Source: Pseudanabaena mucicola str. Chao 1806
Lineage (GTDB): Bacteria > Cyanobacteriota > Cyanobacteriia > Pseudanabaenales > Pseudanabaenaceae
Reading direction: 5' to 3'
Assembly (NCBI RefSeq): GCF_030323025.1
Contig: NZ_CP097329.1
Span: 3,644,001-3,708,000 of the forward strand
DNA: 64,000 nt
Positions within the stretch are counted from its first letter, which is position 1. Every line of letters starts with the position of its first letter. Of this stretch, positions 54,238-62,931 are shown in pieces. A program made the position numbers and the translations under genes. Below the pieces are notes generated by a model that did not search any database, had not been told where the DNA came from, and worked only from the letters and a program-made list of their open reading frames with translations.

Positions 54238-55716
54238 ATGAATAATAAAAATATTTTAGTTTGGTTCCGCAATGATCTGCGAATCCATGATTGCGAAACC
54301 CTATATCGAGCGTCTCAACAGGCTCAGCAAACGGGGGCAAATATATTTCCCATTTATTGCTTTGATCCACGACACTTTGGCAAGACATCCTTTGGCTTTT
54401 CTAAAACAGGAGTCTTTCGCGCCCAATTCCTGATAGAGAGTGTAGCAAATCTACGCGCAAATTTGCGATCGCTTAACTCCGATCTAACAATTCGCATGGG
54501 CAAACCTGAAGATGTGTTACCCAAATTCATCCAGCAATGGGGAATTAGAACAGTTTATTACTATGCTGAAATCACTTCAGAAGAAACAAATGTAGAGGCT
54601 AAGCTGACGAAACTTTTACAAACTCAAAAGATTGAGATCAAAAGCTTTTGGGGAAGTACATTATTGCATCCTCAGGATCTACCCTTTGCGATCACGAAGT
54701 TACCTGAACTCTTTACTAATTTTCGCAAACAGGTAGAACTTGATTTGATAGTACGCAAAATCTTCCCTATTCCAAATAATCTCGATCCTCTTCCTGATAA
54801 TTTGAAGGTTGGTGACATCCCGAACCTAGCCCACTTGGGACTATCTGAACCTCAGCCATGCGATCTCGCCGTTTTTAAATTTTGCGGTGGAGAATCTGCC
54901 GCGATCAAACGTTTAGAACATTATTTTTGGCAAAGCGATCGCCTACAGGTCTATAAGCAAACCCGCAATGGCATGTTGAATGCTGATGATTCCTCAAAGT
55001 TCTCTCCTTGGTTGGCTTTAGGCTGTCTCAGTCCTCGCTATATTTATGATCAGGTCAAGCAATACGAAAGCGATCGCCTTGCCAATGACTCGACCTATTG
55101 GCTATTTTTTGAGCTACTATGGCGTGACTATTTCCGATTTGTGGCGACGAAACATGGCAATAAGCTATTCCATCGCACAGGACTACGCGGCATGGATCTC
55201 CCTTGGCGGCAAGATTGGGAGCGATTGGAACTATGGCAAAATGGACAGACTGGCTTCCCCCTCGTCGATGCGAATATGCGCGAAATCTTAGCTACAGGCT
55301 TTATGTCCAATCGTGGTCGTCAAAATGTAGCAAGTTTTCTCACAAAAAATCTTGGTATCGATTGGCGAATGGGAGCAGAATGGTTTGAATCACTTCTAAT
55401 TGATTATGATCCCTCTAGCAATTGGGGAAATTGGAACTATACCGCAGGGATTGGCAATGATGCGAGAGGGTTCCGCTTTTTCAATATCCATAAACAGGCT
55501 CAGGACTACGACCCACATGGCGAATACGTCAAACATTGGCTACCAGAACTTGCCGCTTTACCAGCTAATAAGGTACATCAACCTTGGAAACTTTTGCCTG
55601 TTGAGCAAAAACGTTTTCAGGTACGTCTAGGCGTTGATTATCCCAATCCTGTAGTGGATCTATTTGCCTCCGCTAAAGCCAATGAACAAATTTACATCGC
55701 GAATTGTAAAGGATAG
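54238..55716 (+). CDS. cryD: Cryptochrome DASH
   Basis: Blue-light flavoprotein of the photolyase family, 492 residues. N-terminal antenna domain opens ILVWFRNDLRIHDCETLYRA; FAD domain has KFSPWLALGCLSPRYIY, ELLWRDYFRFVATKHG, GFPLVDANMREILATGFMSN and DYDPSSNWGNWNYTAGIGND; GRQNVASFLTKNLGIDWR is a DASH hallmark. Expected to repair cyclobutane dimers in ssDNA and possibly sense light. ATG 54238, 48 bp after the permease gene. Confidence 0.93.
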   Translation: MNNKNILVWFRNDLRIHDCETLYRASQQAQQTGANIFPIYCFDPRHFGKTSFGFSKTGVFRAQFLIESVANLRANLRSLNSDLTIRMGKPEDVLPKFIQQWGIRTVYYYAEITSEETNVEAKLTKLLQTQKIEIKSFWGSTLLHPQDLPFAITKLPELFTNFRKQVELDLIVRKIFPIPNNLDPLPDNLKVGDIPNLAHLGLSEPQPCDLAVFKFCGGESAAIKRLEHYFWQSDRLQVYKQTRNGMLNADDSSKFSPWLALGCLSPRYIYDQVKQYESDRLANDSTYWLFFELLWRDYFRFVATKHGNKLFHRTGLRGMDLPWRQDWERLELWQNGQTGFPLVDANMREILATGFMSNRGRQNVASFLTKNLGIDWRMGAEWFESLLIDYDPSSNWGNWNYTAGIGNDARGFRFFNIHKQAQDYDPHGEYVKHWLPELAALPANKVHQPWKLLPVEQKRFQVRLGVDYPNPVVDLFASAKANEQIYIANCKG

Positions 55717-55824
55717 AAATCCTAGAGATGAATGGCGGCACAATACACCATTAATCTCTGGGATTTTGATTTGTTCTATTCTCTTCTGAAGGCATTGCAA
55801 TAAAATGTATTCTATGAATATTCT

Positions 55825-57177
55825 ATGAATTTAGATGTTATTCTCCGCAATCGTTATCATATTCAGCAATCCCTCGGCAGTCAGCAAATAGGGGCGATCG
55901 CTTTATCGCTTTATCTTGCGGAAAATTTGGAACTCCCTGTTACACCTAAGCCACTATGTGTGATTTATTGCTGGCAAATTACAGAACCAAGTGAGCATGG
56001 ATTTCAGCATGAAGCGATCGCCACCAAGCTTTATGAAATTGGACAGAAATATACCCTAGCACCGAAAGTACAGGCTTTTTTTAATGACGATGATTATTAC
56101 TGCGTAGTGCGTGAATATTTAGAAGGTTACGCATATTTAGAGGAATTTAATCAAGAATTTGGTGAGAAGTTCAAACAAGTTGGAAATGATCCAAATTTAG
56201 TAAATCTTGACCACAAAGCACAGGATTCCGATATTTCCACAATCAAGGTTCCCCCGATCGCTAAATCATTAATGCAGTCCTTAGCCAAAATTCCGATTAA
56301 AATCAATCGTCGTCAACTACTGATCAATCTTGGCTCATCGATCGCAGGATTTAGTTTCGCAGTCTTTTTAGACAGACTGAAACCGCAACCAAAACCAATT
56401 GTGATTGTGGAAACGCCCCCAGTTCCTGAACCTCCAAGTGATCCCCTTAAGAGGGGTGATAATGCCTTTCGCGATGATTTTGGTAACGGAATTTATTTGG
56501 AAATGGTAAGAGTCCCATCGGGTAAATTTATGCTCGGTGCGCCACCCAATGAAGTTGGCAAACGGGATCAAAAATCACCATTGGTAGAAGTGCGCGTGGC
56601 TGCATTTTATATCGCCAAATTTGCAGTTACTCAAGAGCAATGGGTAATGATGATGGGCAACAATCCTGCCCATTTTCGCGAAAGTTTGCAAGCGCCTATG
56701 GAAAATATCTCTTGGATCGAAGCACAGGATTTTTGTCGGAGGTTAACTGCGCGATCGCCATATGCCTATGCTTATCGTCTACCCAGTGAAGCAGAATGGG
56801 AATATGCTTGTCGCGCTGGCACGAATTCGGCTTACCATTTCGGTGATAGCCCTGCTCAACTCGCAGATTACGCATGGTTTGTCGATAATTCCAACAAGCG
56901 ATCGCAACCGATTGGGCAGAAAGTTCCGAATCCTTGGGGACTCTACGAAATGCACGGCGGCGTATGGGAATGGTGCGAGGATGCTTGGCACGATAATTTT
57001 CAGGGCGCACCAGCGGATGGTTCCGCTTGGATTGAGGGAAATTCAGGGCGGCGCGTGCGAAAGGGCGGCTCATGGAGTAACGAGGCAAAGTTATGTCGCT
57101 CAGCAAGTCGTGATTGGCATTGGCAAGGCGATCGCTACAATGACATCGGCTTCCGTGTAGTCATTTCGGCAATATAA
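55825..57177 (+). CDS. Kinase-N-lobe-like / FGE-domain fusion protein
   Basis: A 450-residue protein. Residues 1-110 look like the N-lobe of a Ser/Thr kinase (LRNRYHIQQSLGSQQIGAIA, HEAIATKLYEIGQKY, VREYLEGYAY) but the Gly loop is degenerate, the ATP-binding Lys (expected in VIKxW, here VIYCWQ) is missing and there is no C-lobe. A short hydrophobic segment (about 160-185, LLINLGSSIAGFSFAVFLD) and Pro-rich linker follow, then an FGE domain (about 220-450: GKFMLGAPPNEVGKRDQ, WEYACRAGTNSAYHFGD, HGGVWEWCEDAWHDNF, KGGSWSNEAKLC). Paralogous FGE to the caspase fusion. Inactive kinase fold inferred. Confidence 0.72.
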   Translation: MNLDVILRNRYHIQQSLGSQQIGAIALSLYLAENLELPVTPKPLCVIYCWQITEPSEHGFQHEAIATKLYEIGQKYTLAPKVQAFFNDDDYYCVVREYLEGYAYLEEFNQEFGEKFKQVGNDPNLVNLDHKAQDSDISTIKVPPIAKSLMQSLAKIPIKINRRQLLINLGSSIAGFSFAVFLDRLKPQPKPIVIVETPPVPEPPSDPLKRGDNAFRDDFGNGIYLEMVRVPSGKFMLGAPPNEVGKRDQKSPLVEVRVAAFYIAKFAVTQEQWVMMMGNNPAHFRESLQAPMENISWIEAQDFCRRLTARSPYAYAYRLPSEAEWEYACRAGTNSAYHFGDSPAQLADYAWFVDNSNKRSQPIGQKVPNPWGLYEMHGGVWEWCEDAWHDNFQGAPADGSAWIEGNSGRRVRKGGSWSNEAKLCRSASRDWHWQGDRYNDIGFRVVISAI

Positions 57178-57205
57178 AAGATAATATTAACCTTACAGCC
57201 GTTTA

Positions 57206-58000
57206 ATGCCAATTATGAATGTCAGTCAATCTGCTGATCTAAGCGATCGCCAAATTTCCCAAAACCTGATCCTTGAAGCCCGTAATGTTGTAGGGGGATA
57301 TGTGGAAGGCGTAGATATTTTGCAAGGGGCAAATCTAGCAGTCTATGAAGGCGAACTGGTGACGGTGATTGGCTCCAACGGTGCAGGGAAGTCCACCTTT
57401 GCCAAGGCTATCTTTGGACTAGTGCCAGTGCGCTCTGGGGAAATATTATTTGGCGATCGCAACTTAGTAGGACTGAAGCCAGAGCAAATCGTGCGTTTAG
57501 GGATTAGCTATGTTCCCCAAATCGCCAATGTGTTTCCATCGCTGAGTATTTCCGACAATTTGGATATGGGAGCTTATACCCTTGATGGCAATATCAAGGA
57601 TCTCAAGGATAAAATTTATGAAACTTTCCCCGTACTGGCGAAGCGGCGCAATCAAAGAGCAGGTACATTGTCAGGAGGGGAGAGGCAAATGTTGGCGATG
57701 GGGCGAGCGATGATGCTAGAGCCAAAGCTATTAATTTTGGATGAACCATCAGCAGCTTTATCACCCATTTTGGTACAGGATATTTTTAATTTGATTCAAA
57801 AGATTAATCAAACGGGGACATCGATTATTCTGGTGGAACAGAATGCACGAAAAGCTCTACTGATAGCGGATCGGGGTTATGTAATGCACTTAGGCAAGGA
57901 TGAATTTACAGGCAAGGGAACAGATTTATTAAATGATCCCGAAGTTGCCGAATTGTATTTAGGTATGGGTAATTTCGGAAAACTTTCTCCTGATTCCTAA
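57206..58000 (+). CDS. Branched-chain amino-acid ABC transporter ATPase (LivF/NatE type)
   Basis: LivF-type ATPase of about 264 residues. Walker A GSNGAGKST (near 57-65), signature LSGGERQMLAMGRAM, Walker B LLILDEPSAALSP and LVEQNARKALLIADRGYVM are the LivF pattern. It is solitary: permeases and the binding protein are elsewhere, as is common for cyanobacterial neutral amino-acid permeases (Nat system). An N-terminal extension of about 20 residues is present. 28 bp after the FGE fusion gene. Confidence 0.88.
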   Translation: MPIMNVSQSADLSDRQISQNLILEARNVVGGYVEGVDILQGANLAVYEGELVTVIGSNGAGKSTFAKAIFGLVPVRSGEILFGDRNLVGLKPEQIVRLGISYVPQIANVFPSLSISDNLDMGAYTLDGNIKDLKDKIYETFPVLAKRRNQRAGTLSGGERQMLAMGRAMMLEPKLLILDEPSAALSPILVQDIFNLIQKINQTGTSIILVEQNARKALLIADRGYVMHLGKDEFTGKGTDLLNDPEVAELYLGMGNFGKLSPDS

Positions 58001-58130
58001 TTCTCAAATGAAGTTTGGAAAACATTGAGATCGTCAAGCTTCTAGATAAACTATTAATAGTAATGGCTGTGCCAAGTCCCACTATTACGATCGTTACGAT
58101 CAAACTAAGGCTTTTTTGTAGAGGAATTTA

Positions 58131-59648
58131 ATGGCGGTGATAGATATCAAGCTTTCGCTGGATGAACTAACCAAAGCTCAAGCAGGTTTGTTCCAGTTAG
58201 GGTTATACGATGGCGAAGTAGATGGCATCTATGGTAGGTTAACCGAAACTGCTTTTGTGCAGTTTGCTAATGCCCTAAGTATTGACACTATTTTAGATGC
58301 TAATTCTCAAGCAATTACCAATAGCCTGTTGCAAATTCCTGCAGTCGTTAGACATTTGCTAGCAATTTTAGGGCAGGGTGACCGCCTCTTACAAAAATTT
58401 ACGAATTCCCAGCGCATTTTTGTCAACATGGGGCAAGCCGATTCTAATCACCTTGGCTTTCTTGATCGCGGGGTTAAAGGTTGTGCAGCAGGATCGATGA
58501 AAAGCTTGCCCAATCGAAATTTCGCTCCATCACCTTTATTAAGCCATATTCCCACTTACCCCGCCCGTCTCTCTACTTTACCTGATGGGGTCAACGTTGT
58601 TTCCTATGGTGAAACTGCGATGTTAGCAGGTACACAGATCAGAGTGCGCTTTCGTCCCTATCCTGCCCTTGGTCAAATTCCAAATATCGAAAATATTGGC
58701 TTAGAGTTTCTCCATGACAGTATTCAAGAAGCCTGTATCTGCATCGGTAGCGTTGTTAATGGGCAAATGCTTGCCCGTTGGATTGGCAAAAATCCTCTTA
58801 GAAATGTCCAGTTTTGGAGTTCGACTAAAATATTGCCCCTGCTATATACCATCACTAGGGCCAACCAAGTAGAACCCAATCAAGCGATCGCGAATTGTGC
58901 TGTTACCGATCCTAGTGGCAAGCAGCAAACACGTTCTTTTTCAGATCTAGCACAGCGTATTTGCAACTATGTTGATTCGGAAGGGATGACCTCTAACTCT
59001 TTAGCAGCAATGTTTAAGCAATTTGCAGCTCCGCAAGAACTACAAAATTGGTTGAAGTCCCTTACAGGCAATAATAAACTCATTTTTCAAGGTCGTTATG
59101 GAGAAAAGCCTTATATTGAACAGCCCGTACTACTGAATGTTATCGGCAATAGCATAATTCCACCTACTAAGGAGCCGCATAGAGGGGATAACTTAATTTC
59201 GGCATACGATCTAACTAGAGTTATGTCTCTAGTGACATGGCATCGCCATATTCCACCAACCAATCGATTACCCTATGCTCAATGGCATAGCCTTAGTAAT
59301 TTAATCAATGCAATGGGTCAGGATACCGCTAGATATATTGATGCAGCGATTGCAGCTTTGGGATTGCAATATTTTATTGGCGATCCTGTTGTGATCTCGA
59401 AAATGGGATTTGGCTATAGCGATCAAAGGAAACGCTCGGAACTGACCTATACAGCTTGTATTCAATTTGTGGATCGCCTTGCAACATCCCATGACCAGTC
59501 TCTACCCAAGTTTCGTTCTGTAAATATGACTCTCAGAGCCGTGCTAGATCTTAAAGATCCCGTTCGAGAAGCGTTAGAGATTGACTCTCGCATGGCTGCT
59601 ACAGTTACGGAAATTTTGCGTAGGATTATGACGGAAGAGCTAATCTAG
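58131..59648 (+). CDS. Peptidoglycan-binding/SxxK serine-hydrolase-like protein
   Basis: A 505-residue protein. Residues 5-65 look like a PG_binding_1 fold (LTKAQAGLFQLGLYDGEVDG, IYGRLTETAFVQF). The middle and C-terminal part may be a class-A beta-lactamase/penicillin-binding-like fold: Ser230-SerThr-Lys233 (SSTK in FWSSTKILPLLYT) in the right place for the nucleophile, a Ser-Asn-Ser at 287-289 (cf. SDN) and Lys424-Met-Gly (cf. KTG), 191 residues later. The motifs are inexact and no signal peptide is visible, which is odd for a cell-wall enzyme. Function unproven. Confidence 0.55.
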   Translation: MAVIDIKLSLDELTKAQAGLFQLGLYDGEVDGIYGRLTETAFVQFANALSIDTILDANSQAITNSLLQIPAVVRHLLAILGQGDRLLQKFTNSQRIFVNMGQADSNHLGFLDRGVKGCAAGSMKSLPNRNFAPSPLLSHIPTYPARLSTLPDGVNVVSYGETAMLAGTQIRVRFRPYPALGQIPNIENIGLEFLHDSIQEACICIGSVVNGQMLARWIGKNPLRNVQFWSSTKILPLLYTITRANQVEPNQAIANCAVTDPSGKQQTRSFSDLAQRICNYVDSEGMTSNSLAAMFKQFAAPQELQNWLKSLTGNNKLIFQGRYGEKPYIEQPVLLNVIGNSIIPPTKEPHRGDNLISAYDLTRVMSLVTWHRHIPPTNRLPYAQWHSLSNLINAMGQDTARYIDAAIAALGLQYFIGDPVVISKMGFGYSDQRKRSELTYTACIQFVDRLATSHDQSLPKFRSVNMTLRAVLDLKDPVREALEIDSRMAATVTEILRRIMTEELI

Positions 59649-59765
59649 GTTAAGACTTAACAAAATCTGTTCAGGTTAGCGGAACTAAAAAATATCATTA
59701 CCTTTATTGTTCGATATGAATTTAATTTTGTCTAAAGCAAAATCAAGTCGGAATGAGAATACACA

Positions 59766-60542
59766 ATGCAAAAACAACGTCCTTTATCTGCTGTAGGTCT
59801 ATGGTGGCGATGGGTACTTGCAACATTTGTCGGTACTGTGATTGGTAATATTTTAGGGATACCCGCTTGTTTAGCAGGTATCTATTATCTAAGTGATTAC
59901 CTTACTGAGTTAAAAATTTGTCATACAGGCTTTGGTAGTCTTACCTGTCCCGTCACAACTGGCATTGTCAGTGGTTCTCTAGTTGTCGGTGTATTTGTAG
60001 GCTTTATGCAGTATTTGGTTTTGCGCCGTTTGCTTCGATCTTCTGCATGGTGGATTATAGCAAGTACCTTTGGCTGGACTTGTATTGGCTCTGCGGCAAC
60101 CAGTTTAGCCTATACTGCCCAGTTTGGTTTTGTGATCGGTGAGGATGGAGTTTTTGCTGAGAGTAACATCATTGATCGGCTTCCTGTATTGGTCACCCAC
60201 GGTCTGTGGTTAGTTTTCGCGGGACTTTTATTAGGAGTTTTGCAATGGCTGATTCTTTGGAATGGAGCAGGCAATACAGTTCCAAAGCAACGTCTATTTT
60301 GGTGGATTGTTGTTAACGTTACTCTAGTCTTCTTTAGCGCGATCACTATTGTGTTAATTTTTCGAGGTATGGGCAGCCTGAGAGGGATTCTCTGGTTTTT
60401 CTTAGGATTTACCCCTATTTATGCCACGATTACAGGAGCAGCCCTTGCAAAAATGCGTTTACATCGACAAGCTAAAGTAGAGGAAACCCAACCTGCTCTT
60501 GCTCTAAATCATGAAAGTAATGAGATTTCCGAATCATTGTAG
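59766..60542 (+). CDS. Multi-pass membrane protein of unknown function
   Basis: A 258-residue integral membrane protein with about six predicted helices (WWRWVLATFVGTVIGNIL, VVGVFVGFMQYLVLRRLL, WWIIASTFGWTCIGSAAT, LLLGVLQWLILWNG, WWIVVNVTLVFFSAITIV, ILWFFLGFTPIYATI). The repeated pattern WxxxxTFGW/QxLVLRR recalls small cyanobacterial membrane proteins of unknown function. The hydrophilic tail is Glu/Asn-rich. Followed 12 bp later by a hydrolase gene, so probably one operon. Confidence 0.72.
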   Translation: MQKQRPLSAVGLWWRWVLATFVGTVIGNILGIPACLAGIYYLSDYLTELKICHTGFGSLTCPVTTGIVSGSLVVGVFVGFMQYLVLRRLLRSSAWWIIASTFGWTCIGSAATSLAYTAQFGFVIGEDGVFAESNIIDRLPVLVTHGLWLVFAGLLLGVLQWLILWNGAGNTVPKQRLFWWIVVNVTLVFFSAITIVLIFRGMGSLRGILWFFLGFTPIYATITGAALAKMRLHRQAKVEETQPALALNHESNEISESL

Positions 60543-60554
60543 TTTTGATAGTTA

Positions 60555-61463
60555 ATGTCCAATTTACCGCCTGAAGTGATCCCCCTGCGATCGCAACTTA
60601 CTGAATCAACTTCGATCACCCTTGCCGACCAAATCCAATTTTGCTTAGTTTCAACCACCTTTACCAGTGAGGTGATTTTGACGAGCTATGTTTGTGATGG
60701 TCTGTCGCGATATGAGCAAGCACCGATCTTGCTATTACATGGTTTTGATAGTTCGCTATTCGAGTTTCGTCGACTGATTCCAAGGCTTGCGCCAACTCGT
60801 CAAACTTGGGCGATGGATTTATTTGGCTTTGGTTTAACTGAGCGCCTTGTCGATGCTCAAGTTAGCCCTGAAACGATCAAAGACCATCTCTATTATTTCT
60901 GGAAAACTGCGATCGCCAAACCGATCATTCTCGTGGGTGCATCAATGGGTGGAGCTGCCGCTATTGACTTTGCACTCACCTATCCCAAAGTCGTCAAGAA
61001 ACTAGTTCTCATCGGTAGTGCAGGAATGCGAAAAGGAACCGCCGCAGGTAAATTCCTTGTACCACCCTTAGATCGGATGGCAACCGATTTTCTCCGCAGT
61101 CCCAAAGTACGGCGCGAAGTAAGCCTCAAAGCTTATGCTGATCCTAGCTTTGTCACTAGTGATGCTGAGATTTGTGCCGCGCTCCATTTAGCAATGCCAC
61201 GCTGGAGTGAAGCACTCATTTCCTTCACCAAGAGTGGCGGCTATGGTTCCTTTGCGGAACAATTAGCCTATTTACAGCAAGAAACGCTGATCCTCTGGGG
61301 CGATCGCGATCGCATTCTCGGCATAAAAGATGCGGAAAAGTTCCAGTCGATCATTCCCAATAATCAGCTAATTTGGATTGACAATAGCGGGCACGTTCCT
61401 CATTTAGAACAACCTGCAATTACAGCCCAGTCAATCCTCAACTTCTTAGAACAAGGGGCTTAG
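60555..61463 (+). CDS. Alpha/beta hydrolase
   Basis: A 302-residue hydrolase. The oxyanion strand ends ILLLHGFDSSLFEFR (His62-Gly63), the nucleophile Ser130 is in VGASMGGAAAIDFA, the acid Asp is in LILWGDRDRILG and the His in DNSGHVPHLEQP: an intact Ser-Asp-His triad. It resembles the MenH/haloalkane-dehalogenase-like group but the substrate is not evident. No signal peptide. Confidence 0.85.
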   Translation: MSNLPPEVIPLRSQLTESTSITLADQIQFCLVSTTFTSEVILTSYVCDGLSRYEQAPILLLHGFDSSLFEFRRLIPRLAPTRQTWAMDLFGFGLTERLVDAQVSPETIKDHLYYFWKTAIAKPIILVGASMGGAAAIDFALTYPKVVKKLVLIGSAGMRKGTAAGKFLVPPLDRMATDFLRSPKVRREVSLKAYADPSFVTSDAEICAALHLAMPRWSEALISFTKSGGYGSFAEQLAYLQQETLILWGDRDRILGIKDAEKFQSIIPNNQLIWIDNSGHVPHLEQPAITAQSILNFLEQGA

Positions 61464-61537
61464 GCTCTTGCAGATAAAAATGTCCACCATAGTTATATGG
61501 CTGTTACTGCCTGTTGAGGCTTTGAGTAGTACAGAAA

Positions 61538-61612
61538 TATTTTTGAAAGCAGAGCAAAGCGCCGCTTTCAAAAATATTTCTAGTTTTTAAGTAAGCGCAA
61601 AGTACTGTATCT
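61538..61612. repeat. Palindromic repeat family E, copy 2
   Basis: GAAATATTTTTGAAAGC then GAGCAAAGC then GCTTTCAAAAATATTTC, followed by AAGTAAGCGCAAAG. Same architecture as 36783-36862 and 63718-63775, with stem sequence changed on both arms. Confidence 0.75.
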
Positions 61613-61621
61613 AGCTGTTAT

Positions 61622-61691
61622 CTAGCTTCGACTTCGCTCAGCAAAAGTTGGCTGAGCGAAGTCGAAGCAACAGGTACTTTAATTAATAGCA
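61622..61691. repeat. MITE-like repeat family F, copy 2 (left end missing)
   Basis: GCTTCGACTTCGCTCAGC pairs with GCTGAGCGAAGTCGAAGC around AAAAGTTG, then GGTACTTTAATTAATAGC and AAATCCCTTAA as in the copy at 40701-40814. The left terminal repeat is not recognisable. Confidence 0.7.
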
Positions 61692-61741
61692 AATCCCTTA
61701 AGCCGTTTGCCTCAGTTCACGACACCGATCACATAACGATA

Positions 61742-62263
61742 ATGAACAATCAACCTCAAGTCAGCATCATTATGGGTAGCGATTCCGACTTACCCACCAT
61801 GCAAGGCGCGATCGCTATTTGCCAACAGTTTAATATTCCCCACGAAGTCGCGATTATCTCCGCCCATCGTACTCCCGAACGGATGGTAGAATTTGCCAAA
61901 AGTGCCCACATTCGGGGTGTTCGCGTAATCATTGCAGGGGCAGGAGGCGCGGCACATTTACCAGGGATGGTTGCGGCGCTGTCCCCTTTGCCAGTAATTG
62001 GCGTACCCGTTACTACTCGTCAATTGAATGGTGTCGATTCTCTCTATTCGATTGTGCAGATGCCCAAAGGAATTCCTGTAGCAACTGTGGCGATCGGTAA
62101 TGCGGATAATGCAGGACTACTAGCTGTCCAAATCTTAGCAAGTCACAATCCTGAACTGCTGAAACAGGTGATTGCCTATCGCACATCCTTGAAAGACATG
62201 GTGATGGAAAAGCAAGAGAAATTAGAGTCTCTGGGTAGCGAAAAATATTTACAACAAATGTAA
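61742..62263 (+). CDS. purE: 5-(carboxyamino)imidazole ribonucleotide mutase PurE
   Basis: Converts N5-CAIR to CAIR in purine synthesis. It has IIMGSDSDLPTMQGA, the AIISAHRTPERMVEFA signature, AGAGGAAHLPGM and SPLPVIGVPV; 173 residues and complete. purK is not adjacent. The stop overlaps the next start (TAATG). Confidence 0.95.
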   Translation: MNNQPQVSIIMGSDSDLPTMQGAIAICQQFNIPHEVAIISAHRTPERMVEFAKSAHIRGVRVIIAGAGGAAHLPGMVAALSPLPVIGVPVTTRQLNGVDSLYSIVQMPKGIPVATVAIGNADNAGLLAVQILASHNPELLKQVIAYRTSLKDMVMEKQEKLESLGSEKYLQQM

Positions 62264-62829
62264 TGGATCATGGTTGGCTTCAACTTTTGGGGGGAATCAC
62301 ATTTTTGATTCTATACCTCATCTTCTCAGCTAAGACAGAAATGGGAACTAAGTATTTTATGAACCAATTTATAAATCAAGATAGCGATCGCCTAGCAGAA
62401 ATCATCAACTTTCTGCAAATTTCAGATAAACTAGCGACCGCAGGACAGCCAACGGTTAAGCAATTGCTCGCAATTGCTGATGCTGGTTATGAAATCGTGA
62501 TTAATCTGGCACTACCGACTTCTGAAGGCGCGATCGCCAATGAATCACAATTAGTGCAGTCCTTGGGAATGGAATATATTGCTATTCCTGTGAATTGGGA
62601 AAGTCCTGCGATGGCGGATTTAGACGCTTTCCTGCAAGCAATGGAACAACGCCAAAATCAAAAAATCTTTGTCCATTGTGCTAAGAATATGCGCGTTTCA
62701 GCTTTTATCTATCTCTATCGCCGCTTGCACTTAAATTGCGACTATGAGCAGGCAATCGCCGATTTACACAAAATCTGGCATCCCAATGAGACTTGGCAAA
62801 ATTTCATTGATACAAAACTTACGAAGTGA
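62263..62829 (+). CDS. Protein tyrosine/dual-specificity phosphatase-like protein
   Basis: A 188-residue protein. The ATG overlaps the purE stop (TAATG). Residues 8-25 (LLGGITFLILYLIFSA) form a membrane helix; an internal ATG at 62341 would give a soluble form. The phosphatase core has TAGQPTVKQLLAIADAGY (family entry segment) and the P-loop VHCAKNMRVSAF. The Cys-to-Arg spacing is CX4R, not the canonical CX5R, as I recall for a cyanobacterial subgroup. Substrate unknown. Confidence 0.78.
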   Translation: MDHGWLQLLGGITFLILYLIFSAKTEMGTKYFMNQFINQDSDRLAEIINFLQISDKLATAGQPTVKQLLAIADAGYEIVINLALPTSEGAIANESQLVQSLGMEYIAIPVNWESPAMADLDAFLQAMEQRQNQKIFVHCAKNMRVSAFIYLYRRLHLNCDYEQAIADLHKIWHPNETWQNFIDTKLTK

Positions 62830-62884
62830 GTTTTGTATAGCTTTTTTCAAGCAAACCTATGTACCTCACCGGGATGTTAAATGC

Positions 62885-62930
62885 TATAGCGGTTTTCAAA
62901 TGAGTACACACTCATTTGAAAACCGCTATA
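62885..62930. repeat. Palindromic repeat family D, copy 2
   Basis: A perfect 21-bp stem: positions 62885-62905 pair exactly with 62910-62930 around ACAC, reading TATAGCGGTTTTCAAATGAG at the left. It abuts the stop codon of the minus-strand trmN6-like gene. Confidence 0.85.
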
Positions 62931-62931
62931 T

